DNA of 64,000 nucleotides, taken from assembly GCA_037892935.1 (NCBI GenBank), contig JAYXKI010000011.1:558001-622000 (forward strand), written 5' to 3'. Positions within the stretch are counted from its first letter, which is position 1. Each line of letters starts with the position of its first letter. This document shows, one piece after another, positions 25,128-36,099 of the stretch. The notes under the pieces are model-generated. The model was not told where the DNA came from and made no database searches. It saw only the letters and a program-made list of their open reading frames with translations. Source of the DNA: Phlebopus portentosus (lineage: Eukaryota > Basidiomycota > Agaricomycetes > Boletales > Boletinellaceae). A program made the position numbers and the translations under genes.

Positions 25128-27756
25128 TTAGGATCTTGACGCCTTTGCTCTCATGCTAGTCGTGCGCCGCCGTTTCGTCGACGATCCCAAATCCGGTCCG
25201 GGTCGCTTCGTGGAGAGCGAACTGCGAGTAGTTCTACTTTGCCTCCCCTTTCCAGCAATCGGTGAAATATAACCGCCAAGATCGATGTAATCTGGATCTT
25301 TGCGTTTGTCGTCGGGTTCGCTCTCGACCGAGCTATCGTCGTCGTCGTTGACATCCTCAACCAGTGTAGGACGCTTTGTTGTGACAGCCCTTCTGACCCG
25401 TCTCTCGGGTTTATCCTCCATTGCCAACGGGACGCTGTGGTCATTCGTGTCCGCGTGCTTTGATAGACCATTGACACCACCAATTGGCGCCAGCACGAGA
25501 TCGGAGGCAGGAAGTCGGTCCCGCGCTTTTTCGAGAGCTTCAATATACCTTCTGAAGACCCTGTCAACGTCCTTCCGTTTGGATATTGGCCTCTCATCCT
25601 CTGGCGTATTGGTGTCGTCTTCGTCATCCAATGCCGGTCGAAACAATATTTTCCGCAGGTCTTTGAGCAAGGTTTTGATGTGTGCGAAGTATATAGGGAG
25701 ATGATTAAGAATAGACCGATGGAAAACCATGACATCCCCCATGGCTGCCCTCTTGATGTTTCCGATATTCTTAAACGCGACATTATCGTCTTGCTTGGGT
25801 ATGCTATCTCCACCACACCATCGATCCAGTGTGGATCCTTCAAAGACATAACCAGATTGTGGATAATGATCTTTCCATCTAGGTCCATCCTCAGTCAGGC
25901 ATATCCACACCAAGACATAGAAAAGCGACTCCAGATCGAAGTAGTACTTGTGCTTGCACCCATTGTTTTCGAGCATCTCGATGGGCATGAACGGTAAAGT
26001 TCCCTGCGTACGGCCAGTCAGAATAGTCATGGGTCCTATGGGAACAAAAGCGTACAGTGAGCTCTGCCTCATCACTTTTTATATGACTGATTTCAGTGGC
26101 GCAGTCAAAGTCAATTAGAAAACCAGACCGGAATGATGTATCATCATCCACGGCGATGATCAGATTGCGGTAACTTATATCGCGATGATAAAACCCGGTT
26201 TTGTACAGGTCACGTATTGCTAAAGCAATAAGTCAGCGACAAGATCAGATTGCAAGAGTTCTGCGGTGCTTACTTTCTGCGTAATCTTTGAATGACGAAA
26301 CGAGCTCTCTTAGAGACCGGAAGTCCATTATGCTATCTCCATATGGCGACAAAAGCAGTCTGTAGTGGTCGCGAATTTCTATATCACTCTTCTTACTTTC
26401 CTCCACTCCCTCCCTATCAGCCTCAGTGCTATCCAGTATGTTTGCGTCGTTTTCGACCCTGAATGCGACTACCAGAGAGCCTATAAGTCGGACAACCTTG
26501 AGCGACGTTCTGCCTAGTTTGCGGAATATATCGACCTCCGTTATCTTACGATCTCGGTCCACCCACTGATCCTTGATGACCAGCAGTTTACCCGTGACAG
26601 GGTGCTTTACAAGAAGTGCGACCGTACCTCGGCTACGGATGACTGCATCCAAATGGATCACCCTGACGATTTCGAAAGACGTCCCATCGAACATGACATA
26701 GTCCTTGTTATCCTTGCTCGAAAAGGAGGGATCCAAGCCGAGAAAATAGTCCTCGCTAAAGGCCATGCCGACGATTACTCGCAAGAACTGCTCTGGTTCC
26801 TCGTGTACGTCGAACGGCTCAGATACAAGGGCTCCAGAGCGATCATATTTGAAAAGCGCCATTTTTGTGTCGACGAGAGAAAAAAGCAGGACGAAGCGGC
26901 GCGCCATATTCGCACGGTACATCTTGCAAATATGATTACACGAGCTTCTCCCGATTTTCGCGAGATCACTCTTAGTCGCTTTGACCTCGATGAGGCCACG
27001 CATGTCCTTCCAGCTGAAGCCGCTTCTGCATGTGCGATGAACGAGTGCTAAGCCTTTGTTGCGGCAAATACGGCCGTCCTCGATGGGTTTGCCCGCATGT
27101 TCGGCAGTGAATATCCAGTCCTCCTGCCCTTCCTCCGTGCCGTACAAGAAACATCGAACACGCCCGAGAATCGTGTTCAGGTATACCGCGATCTCGTTTT
27201 CCTTGCCTTGGGCACTAGTCTCCGGCCAATCAACCCACGCCTTCTTCTCGACATCATATAGCGATTCCGGTCCTTTACTCAGACATTTGAAAATTTCTTC
27301 CACGCTCGGTTCCAGGGTGGTCGACTCGGTGGTCGACGTGCTTGAAGGGGGAGTGGAACGACGCGACAAGTCATTGGGTGGATGCGGATCGAAGCAAGGA
27401 CACTCGGACACGCTAGTCACATGCGAATCTTCTACGGGTGCTGCTTCGCTGTCCTCGGGCCCTCCATTCTGTAAATTGCCCGTTTCGACTGCTCTAGTCG
27501 CTTCTGCCGTTTGAGCTTGCTGTTCGAGAACCAGAGGAGGGCCAGAGTCATGTTGAGCCTCTCCGATCTCTACAGAAGTATGACGGTCATTAGTGAACAA
27601 TGCGGAGGTAACGTCAGCTGGACGAGCATGCGGAAGGAGGTCCGAGCCATCGACAACCGTGATGTCCCCTCGTGGATGGCGCAACCTTTGGAAGAGCTTG
27701 TCAGGGAATCTTTTCCCGATGAGGCCAGGTACATTAAGTAGAATTGCACGCTTCAT
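25128..27756 (-). CDS. FunK1 fungal protein kinase, copy A
   Basis: Fungal-specific serine/threonine-type kinase (FunK1). Exons read as 27756-26274, 26219-26056 and 26003-25128, 840 residues in frame. N-terminal part: Pro/Ser/Thr-rich, then WPETSAQGKENEIAVYLN, RFVLLFSLVDTKMALFKYDR. Kinase part: lysine in LLVIKDQW, acidic residue in TEVDIF, catalytic loop YHRDISYRN (HRD and N present), LIDFDCATE in place of DFG, activation end GTLPFMPIEML, and a C-lobe with DLESLFYVLVWICLTEDG. The tail is acidic then basic (STKRRRTTSMRAK), NLS-like. It starts at MKRAILLNVPG. A TAG directly upstream removes the N-terminal extension seen in C and D, so A is about 128 residues shorter. The PD...ExK module is altered (NKGLALV where others have KPDLALV). 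The third exon is much closer to C than the first exon is. Confidence 0.88.
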
Positions 27757-28429
27757 CTACTTGAGCGGAATACGTTCGATCTTCTCAATCGAGGCCCCGC
27801 CCCTGTTATCTGTGGTATCAAGCTGGCCGCCTTTCAAATCTGTAGGAGTGTGCTTCCTGATAGGCTTTGAGAGGTACCTGAAAATTACCTTTGCCTTGAC
27901 GAACGGATAGACTTATCCTACTTGACGGAGCTTCGAATGGTCGAGAAGGTCACAGCGAAAAGACAGCGATGAGTGGCCGGGTAAACTTATGGAATGCGAT
28001 GAATCGTGGCCACATTTTATTCTTTTGTGGTTCAATAGACGGCATGAGTCAGACGCGACTGATCGTGGCCCGATGATAAGTGAGGGAATGTGGCAGTGCC
28101 AGACGTGAACGCTCGTCACGCTGTGATTTGTCGCGTTTTGGACACGTGCACCTGCCTTGATTATTTGCCTGTTTCTTACTTCGTCTCGTTCGATTTCGAA
28201 GATATGGCGTCCTAAGCCCGTATATGTCAACATACAGTCCTTGATTGAATATGGATCGCCAACTGTTTGATCCCGAATACATTCATACCTATCTCGCTGT
28301 TCAGATACCCGGTGGCGCTACCTTTCCTAATGCTTATATATAGTACTTATTCAGAAGTCGATTATTGGCTTTTCTTCTGTACCGCACTTGAATAGAATCT
28401 GAGCATTTTGAATCTAAGAAGCCAGTTCA
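27757..28429. promoter_or_regulatory. upstream region of FunK1 copy A
   Basis: Related to the upstream regions of B, C and D. It keeps GTGGCCAC near 28008, TTTTGTGGTTC, GATCGTGGCCC and ATGTGGCAGTGC, then the downstream module with ATCTCGCTGTTCAGA and CCTAATGCTTATA. It also contains the degenerate remains of the N-terminal extension (ASIEKIER, then TAG) next to the start codon. Confidence 0.5.
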
Positions 28430-28548
28430 TTATAAACGCCAGCGTTTATGCTATCCAGAATGCGGTAGATATACATACATGCGTAGATGCCAGATTACAA
28501 GAAATTATTAAAATCCAAACATGCATGATCAAAGGAAACAAAACAAAC

Positions 28549-31345
28549 TTAAGATTCTGATGCCTTTGCTTTCGTGCTGGACGTGCGCGGCCGTTTCGAC
28601 GAAGATCCTAAATCCTGTCCAGGACGTTTCCTGGGTAGCGAACTGAAAGAAATTTGTTTCCCCTTTCCCGCAGTCGGTGGAGTATAACCTTCGGACACAG
28701 ACTCGTCCGAATCTTCACAGTAATCTGCGTCTTTGCGTTTATCATCGAGTTCGCTCTCGACCGAACTGTCGTCGTCGCTGGCATCCTGAACCAGATTGGC
28801 ACGCTGCGTTGCAGCACCTCTCATGACTCGCCTCTCGGGCTTATCATTCAGACTGGCCTGCATGTTCTGGCCATCCTCGGCTGCAGAGTCCGAAGGCCCA
28901 TCGACACCACCAGTTGGCTCCAGCTCCGCGTCGGTGGCAGGAAGCTGGCCACGTGCCTTTTCAAGAGCGTGGATATATCTTCTGAAAACTCGGTCAACGT
29001 CCTCCCGTTCGGATATCGGCTTCTGATCTTCCGGGAGATCAGGTTGTAACGTCGCGGGTTGGAAAAGTATCTGTCGTATGTCAGATAGTAGTTGTTCAAT
29101 GGAATTGAAGTATGGTGGGAGGTGATTAAGAATTTCCGTTTTGAAGAGCTCAGCCTCCATTGTTCGCTTAACATGGCCGATTTTCTTGAATGCGACGTCG
29201 TCATCTTCTTTAGGTATCGCTTCGCCACCACACCAATCTTCCATCATGGACCCTGCAAATACATACTTGGAACGTGGATAATGGCCTTTCCACCTAGGCC
29301 CGTCCTCAGTCAGGGATATCCACACCAAGACATAGAATAGCGATTCCAGATCGAAGTAATATTTATGTTGGCACCCGTAAAACTCCAGCATTTCGATAGG
29401 CATAAAAGGCGCCGTTCCCTGCGTTTCCCGTTAGAATGACAATGAAAGTAGTGCAAACAGAAACGTACCGTCAGCTCCACCTTGGCATCTCTCATATGAA
29501 TGACTTCAGTTGCGCAATCGAGGTCAATCAAGAAGCCAACCCGATACGAATTATCAATCTCCGTAGGCAGATCATTGTTCCCCGCAGGCGAAGTATCATA
29601 ATTCGTAACAATGATCAGATGGCGAAGACTGGTATCGCGGTGATAATATCCGGCCTTGAACAAATCACGTATTGCTGGGGCCAAAAGAAGTCAGCGTCAA
29701 AGTCGGTGCAGGGGTCTCGAGTGCTTACTCTCGGCGTAGTCCTTGAATGATGAAACAAGCTCTCTTAATGACCGGAATTCCTTAATGCTAACTCCATACG
29801 GTGTCAAAAGCAGTCTGTAGTCGCGAACCTCTATCACACTCTTCTTCCTCTCCTCCACTCCTTCCCTATCGGACTCAGTGCTATCAAGCAAATCGTCTTC
29901 ATCTCCAACTTTGAATGCGACCACAACATAGCCTACAAGATGGTTAACCTTGAGAGACTTCCCGTTCAATTCGCAGAGTATATCGACTTCCTTTATCTTA
30001 CGACCTCGGTCCACCCACTGATCTTTAATAACGAACAATTCGCCTGTGTCAGGGTGCCTCACGAGAAGTACGACTGTCCCCGGCTACGGATGACTGGGTC
30101 CAGATGTATTTTTTTGACGACTTCGTATAGTGTACCATCAAACATGACGTAGTCCTTGCTGTTCTGTCTCGAGAATGAGGGATCCAAGCCAAGATAATAG
30201 CCTTCGCCGAAAGCCATGCCCACGATTACTCGCAAGAACCTCCTCGGATCGCTGTATACATCGAACTGCTCAGAAACGAGAGCCCCAGAGCGATCGTATT
30301 TGAAAAGTGCCATTTTCGTGTCGATGAGAGAAAAGAGCAGAGCAAAGCGGCGTGCCATATTGACGCCGAACATCTCGCGGATATACTTACCCGATTCATT
30401 CCCAATCTTTCTCAGACTCCTCGCCTTCGCCTTGATCTCAGCAACGTCACGTATGTGTTCCCATTTGAAGGCCCGGCTATGTCTGCGGCGAACGAGTGCT
30501 AAGTCCGGTTTGCGACAAACATTGCGGTCCATGATAGGTTTGTCTGCAAACAAAGAACTGAATATCCAGTCGTCGTCTCTGTCCCTTGTACCATACAAGA
30601 AATATCGAACGCATCCAAGAATCTTGTTCAGGTAACTCGCGATGTCGTTTTCCTTCCTTTGAGCAGGGGTCTCTGGCCAATCAATACACCTCTTCTTATG
30701 ATCATCATACAAGGGTTCCGATTCGTTGTTACTCAGGTGATTGAAAATCTCCTCGACATCCGGGACAAGGGCGGTCGACTCGGTGCTCAGCGTGCTTGAA
30801 GGAGGGGTGGAAGGATGCGATAGGCCGATGGGCGGATGTGGATCGACATAAGGACTCTTTTCGGACACGCTAGCAACATGCGAGTCTTCTACGAGTGGCT
30901 TCTCGCCGAGCCCTCCGTTCTGTAGATACTGACCATCGTCAGCTTCCGCAGTTGCAGTCGCTTCGCTGGCTTGAGGCTGCTGTTCAAGAAGTGTTGAGGA
31001 GTTGAGGTCATGCTGGGCGTCCGCATAATCTTGACCATCATTAGTGACGGGCGCATCGTCGGCCGAATCTACGCGCGGAAGGAGACACGACCCATCGACG
31101 ACAGTGATCTTTGGTTGCGACTAGTGCAGCCTTTGATTAGACTGGACCTGATCTTCTCGATAGTTCCTTTTTCTGTTTCTTCACCCCTAGCTAAATTTCT
31201 TGTAGCAGCGACGTCGTTATTGCGAAGGTGTTACCCTTCAAGGCTTTAGGAGTCGAAAAACTATCTAGGCCGAGCTGGACTTTGGCAGAATTAGCTTGTC
31301 CTGGATGAGCGGGGGCAGTTGGAACCTGGTTCGAGTTCTCCATGT
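28549..31345 (-). pseudogene. FunK1 fungal protein kinase, copy B (decayed)
   Basis: Same layout as C and D (exons about 31345-29729, 29674-29469 and 29418-28549) but broken in several ways. (1) A TAG near 31191 follows LLQEI. (2) A 73-bp deletion at 31136/31137, relative to the fragment at 40563-40635, removes the segment encoding the MKHAILL start of the conserved region and shifts frame. (3) A one-base deletion near 30078 in the kinase N-lobe shifts frame after VIRSRG. (4) The catalytic loop is HRDTSLRH, so the Mg-binding Asn is replaced by His. (5) One codon is missing at IEVRDYRLL. The PD...ExK motifs (KPDLALV, AEIKAK) and splice sites are still visible. The 3' exon (28549-29418) is open and could look like a gene in automated annotation. 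Confidence 0.85.
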
Positions 31346-32190
31346 TAGTACTTGTAAGGTGAAGAAAAGTGAGGCGTGGCTAGACTTACTTATAAGGTAT
31401 GCCAAACTGTGGCCACAGGCTATCTCTTTGTGGCAAGTCTTTCAAGAATAGGGAGCATGAGTCAGATGCAACTAATCTAATCGTGGCTTTTCGCTCGAAA
31501 ACAAGTTGAGAATATGTGGCAGTGCAGGAAATGAACGCTCGTCACATCGTGATTTGTTGTCACATTTTGGCACGTGTACCTTCCGCATTCGGATACTTCT
31601 TTCAAAGTCTTCATCAAAATCTTATCAGCATCATCACTGGGATCATCGGTACTCGCTGTAACTCAAGTAGAAGTCAACCATGGTCGGTCATTTTATAGAG
31701 CCAACGATACGACTTTTTCAGGGGAAATGACTTTTTCTTTTCATTTGTGACCTCTCTCTCTTTCTCTCTCCCCCCTCAATGAATCTAGCGGCTTGAAGAG
31801 TACTGTGGCAACAGTCTAGCTACCGTGCCCTGTGGCCTCCAATTTTTAGAATGTTCCCATCTGCAGTACTTCAGAAAGCTGCAAATATTTAATTCAGACG
31901 GCACTTATGGCAAAACCATTGAGAAAGTATGGAACAGTGAGTCACGACAAAAAGCGTGACTAAAATGTCATAAAATATATTGGAAACTGGAATAAGAGAA
32001 ATGAAATAATGAAAATATTTATAATATCCAGCAGCACAATATTAATAGGGACTCAGATATCCCAACTATCCCTGCCACTAGTATTGACATGGATTCATAT
32101 ACTTATGATACATAAGCCTCAAATACCTCATCAGATATTATAATATCAATAAATTCCATGTTCCAATACGGCTAAGGATATTATAATATA
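31346..32190. promoter_or_regulatory. upstream region of FunK1 B and A/T-rich spacer
   Basis: The first 350 bp repeat the FunK1 upstream module: palindrome CTGTGGCCACAG at 31407-31418, TTTGTGGCAAG, ATGTGGCAGTGC and a pyrimidine tract at about 31745-31780. The rest, from about 31900, is AT-rich. No coding region is seen. Confidence 0.5.
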
Positions 32191-32400
32191 CAGGTGGGTA
32201 CAAAAAGTCTTTGGCCCCCCTGTTTTAGGAAGGTGATTTGCATGCCTTCTCGGGATATGAACATACATGAAGCGAGGTCCCCTCATCTTTGCCGACATTG
32301 AGCAAGTTGGCGAGGTTGTATCCGACGCTTACAGTACCATACATGGCATGCAAATCCTCCTTCCTAAAACAGGGGGGCCAAAGACTTTTGTACCCACCTG
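32191..32400. mobile_element. Tc1/mariner-like MITE
   Basis: A 210-bp element with terminal inverted repeats of about 55 bp beginning CAGGTGGGTACAAAAAGTC at the left and the complement (one A fewer) at the right, running in to GCATGCC on both sides. It is flanked by TA at 32189-32190 and 32401-32402, the target duplication of Tc1/mariner elements. The duplicated copy of this locus (near 42225) lacks the element and shows the uninterrupted site. There is no transposase, so it is non-autonomous. Confidence 0.92.
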
Positions 32401-32648
32401 TATGTGACATTATCTGCAGTTATATCTGTCACGCGAATGCCCCTTGTGAATGAAAGACTAGCGCCGTAGGCCTGTGTCTGTGAATACGCATCTTGAATAT
32501 GCATCGTCAAATATTTGATGTCAGACACATTTAGACCTTATCCGATCTCGCTGTTCAAAGTACCCCTATCTCATCCTAATGCTTATACCCGATATCCAGA
32601 GGCTTGATTATTGGCTTAAGGCAACCACGAAAACCGCTTATTGAGTAC

Positions 32649-32780
32649 CACCTGGGGAAAACCCTTTTTCCGAGCCTCAAAAACTTGATCCGGAACTGGA
32701 ATCCAGCCAATCAGAGGCGAGCTTTCCAATTCTATTTCCTATTTAAGCGGCTCAGAAACAGAATTCTGCCCGCTGTGTAC
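32649..32780. repeat. 132-bp segment present only in the left duplication copy
   Basis: Bounded by GTAC at 32645-32648 and 32777-32780. The right copy has one GTAC here (GAGTACAGTGCCCC). It holds a CCAAT box (32707-32711) and a TATTTAAG box (32740-32747) on the plus strand. It may be an insertion with a 4-bp target duplication or a microhomology deletion in the other copy. Confidence 0.6.
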
Positions 32781-33085
32781 AGTGCCCCTCCACTGCAGTC
32801 GACATGAGGACGTAGCTGGAGAGCACACACAAATTCGAATAGTGGGAAATGGAACGCTTTACTGGTCAGCATTAGATATACTCTGCAGTAACGGCGAGTG
32901 AGGAAGGCTCGCGTCTTCTTCTATGTCGCACTTGAGTAAAACCGCACATTCCGAATTTAAGAAGCTAGTCTGTTATTAGAGACGCCAGCGTTTATGCTAT
33001 CCAAAATCAGATGACAAATTACATGAAACTATGTACTATAATTGCAGACATGCATGAAAACATGATCAAAAGAAACAAAATACAT

Positions 33086-36000
33086 TTAGGATCTTGACGA
33101 CTTTGCTCTCGTGCTAGTCGTGCGCTGCCGCTTCGTCGACGATCCTATATCCGGTCCGGGTCGCTTCGTGGAAAGCGAACTGCGAGTAGTTCTACTTTGC
33201 CTCCCCTTTCCAGCAGTCGGTGAAATATAACCGCCAAGATCGATGTAATCCGGATCTTTGCGTTTGTCGTCGGGTTCGCTCTCGACCGAACTATCGTCGT
33301 CGTCGTTGACATCCTCAACCAGTGTGGGACGCTTTGTTGTGACAGCCCTTCTGACCCGTCTCTCGGGTTTATCCTCCATTGCCAGCGGGACGCTGTGGTC
33401 ATTCGTGTCCACGTGCTTTGATAGACCATTGACACCACCATTTGACGCCGATACGGGATCGGAGGCAGGAAGTCGGTCCCGCGCTTTTTCGAGAGCTTCA
33501 ATATACCTTCTGAAGACCCTGTCAACGTCCTTCCGTTTGGATATTGGCCTCCTATCCTCTGGCGTATCGGTGTCGTCTTCGTCATCCAATGCCGGTCGAA
33601 ACAATATTTTCCGCAGGTCTTTGAGCAAAGTTCTGATGGGCTTGAAGTATTCAGGGAGATGATTAAGGATATCCCAATGGAAAACCATGACATTCTCCAT
33701 GGCTGCCCTCTTGATGTTTCCGATATTCTTAAACGCGACATTATCGTCTTGCTTGGGTATGCTATCTCCACCACACCATCGATCCAGTGTGGATCCTTCA
33801 AAGACATAACCAGATTGTGGATAATGATCTTTCCATCTAGGTCCATCCTCAGTCAGGCATATCCACACCAAGACATAGAAAAGCGATTCCAGATCAAAGT
33901 AGTACTTGTGCTCGCATCCATAATTCTCGAGCATCTCGATAGGCATGAACGGCAACGTTCCCTGCGTACAGTCAGTCAGAATGACGAGGCCCGAGTGAAC
34001 AGAATCATACCGTCAGCTCCGCTTTAGCGCCTCTCATATGAACGACTTCAGTTGCGCAATCCAGGTCAATCAAGAAACCAACCCGGTGCGCTTTGTCGGC
34101 CTTCGTAGATGATTCATCGTTCTCCGTAGACAAGCTATCAGTCCGGGTAGATGAATCATTGTTCTTCGTAGGCAGACTATCAGCCTCCGCGGACAAATCA
34201 TCATCGTCCGTGACAATGATCAGGTTGTGATCACTGATGTCGCGATGATAATATCCGGCATTGTACAGATCATGTGTTGCTAAAGTGAAGAGTAAAGTCA
34301 GCGTGAAGGTCAGTGCAAAGGTGTCTCAAATGCCCACTCTCGGCGTAGTCCCTGAACGAAGAAACGAGCTCTCTTAATGACCGGAATTTCGTTATGCTGT
34401 CTCCAAATGGCGATAGAAGCAGTCTATAGTGGTCGCGAATTTCTATCGCGCTCTTCTTTCTGTCCTCAACCCCCTCCCTGTCAGCCTCAGTGCTATCAAG
34501 TAAGTCGTCCGCATCTCCAACCTTGAATGCGATCACCATATAGCCTTCGAGCCGGTTCACCTTCAGCGACTTTCCTGCCAATTTGCCAAGTATATCGGCT
34601 TCCTTTATCCTACGATCTCGGTCCACCCATTGATCCTTAATAACGAACAGTTCTCCTGTGTCGGGATCCTTCACGAGAATTACGACTGTTCCTCGGCTAC
34701 GGATGACCGGGTCCAGATGGATTACTCTGATGAATTCGTATAATTTATCTTTAAACGTGACGTAGGTCTTGCCGTCCTTATTCAAGAACGAGGGATCCAA
34801 GCCGAGATAATAGTCTTCTCCCAAGGCCATGCCGACAACCACTCGCAAGAACTGCTCCGGTTCCTCATGCACGTCGAACTCCTTGGAAACGAGGGCACCT
34901 GAACGATCGTATTTGAAAAGTGCCATTTTCGTGTCGACGAGAGAGAAGAGTAGGGCAAAGCGGCGTGCCTTATTCTTGCCGAACATCTCGCGGATATATT
35001 TACTTGAATCAATTCCGATCTGTTTCAGGCCCTTCGCGTTCGTTTTGATCTCAGCGACGGCGCGTATGTCCTCCCAGTCGAAGTCTTTACTGTCTTTGCG
35101 ACGAACGAGTGCTAAGTCTGGTTTACGCAAAACACCTTGGTCCATGATGGGTTTTTCTGCAAACAAAGAACTGAAGATCCAGTCGTTGTCCCCGTCATTT
35201 GTGCCATACAAGAAAGATCGAATGCGTCCAAGAATCTTGTTCAGGTATCCCGCGATATCACTTTCCTTTCTCTGAGCACTGGTCTCAGGCCAATCAATCC
35301 ACTTCTTCCCGACGTCATCGTACAACGGTTCCGATTCTTTGTCGCTCAGGTGCTTGAAAATCTCTTTGACACCCGGGAAAGGGGCGATCGACTCAGTGTC
35401 CGACACTCGTGCAGGCGGAGTGGAAGGACGCGACAAATCGCTGAGCGGATGTGGATCAACATTAGGAGTGTTATCGGACACGCTAGCCACATGTGTGTCT
35501 TCCGCAACTGGCTCCTCGCCGTCCCCTCCATTCTGTGGATGCTGATTATCATCAGCTTCGACGGTTGCAGTCCCTTCATTGGCTTGACGTTGTTGTTCGG
35601 GAAGCGATGAAGGGTTGGGGCCATCCTGAGCGTCTCCAGTGCACAGATGATCCTGACCATCATCAGTGACAGGCGTGGATGCATCGCTGTCCGAATCGGC
35701 CTGTGGGAGGAGTTCCGAGCCATCGACGACAATGATGAGCGGTTGAGGACAGGCCAACCTTTGAAAGAGCGTGTCGGGAAGCCTCTTTTCGATGAGGTCA
35801 GGTACGTCAAGCAGAATCGCATGCTTCATTTCCTTGTCCAGTCCTGGTTTGATCTTCTCGATCGGTTGTTTGATCTTCTCGGTCGGTTGTTTAACCTTCT
35901 TGATCGGTTGCCTAGTCTTTTTCTCCTTCTTTCCCGACCTAATCTGTTGTAGCAGTAGCGAGGCTCTTACAGCGAGTGCGTTCCCCTTCGCAACCTTAGG

Positions 36001-36099
36001 AGTCGATAAGGTGGCAAAGCGCTTGGGTTTGGTAGGTGTCTGAGGATCAGTTTCCCTTGAAAATTCAGGAAGAGTTCGAGAATACTTCGATGTCGACAT
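33086..36099 (-). CDS. FunK1 fungal protein kinase, copy C (intact)
   Basis: The complete member of the array. Exons 36099-34338, 34279-34011 and 33961-33086 give 968 residues in frame. Residues about 62-85 are a run of 7-residue units (KVKQPTE, KIKQPIE, KIKPG). Next is an acidic, Ser/Pro-rich stretch, then a globular module (about 270-420) with ESDIAGYLNKILGRIRSFL, KPDLALVRR (about 326), AVAEIKTN (about 350) and ARRFALLFSLVDTKMALFK. The kinase domain has a Lys in LFVIKDQW (about 486), Glu in IKEADIL, YYHRDISDHN (about 600), LIDLDCATE (about 661), GTLPFMPIEML and SLFYVLVWICLTEDGPRW. Between the catalytic loop and LID lies an insert of two 14-15-residue repeats (DSLPTKNNDSSTRT, DSLSTENDESSTKA). 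The tail has basic clusters (TKRPG, TKRQRTT) suggesting nuclear location. FunK1 substrates are unknown. Confidence 0.92.

Noticed and set aside
31742..31785. CT-rich tract repeated at several places, considered as a CRISPR-like or satellite array
   Set aside because: The copies are parts of the duplicated FunK1 flanks, not regularly spaced repeats.
33258..33662. A 134-codon plus-strand ORF antisense to FunK1 C, of equal length also in A (25300-25704) and D (42985-43389)
   Set aside because: It follows from duplication of the sense exon. Composition is Ser/Leu-rich as expected opposite Asp/Glu/Arg codons, and the more diverged B does not keep it in the same form.
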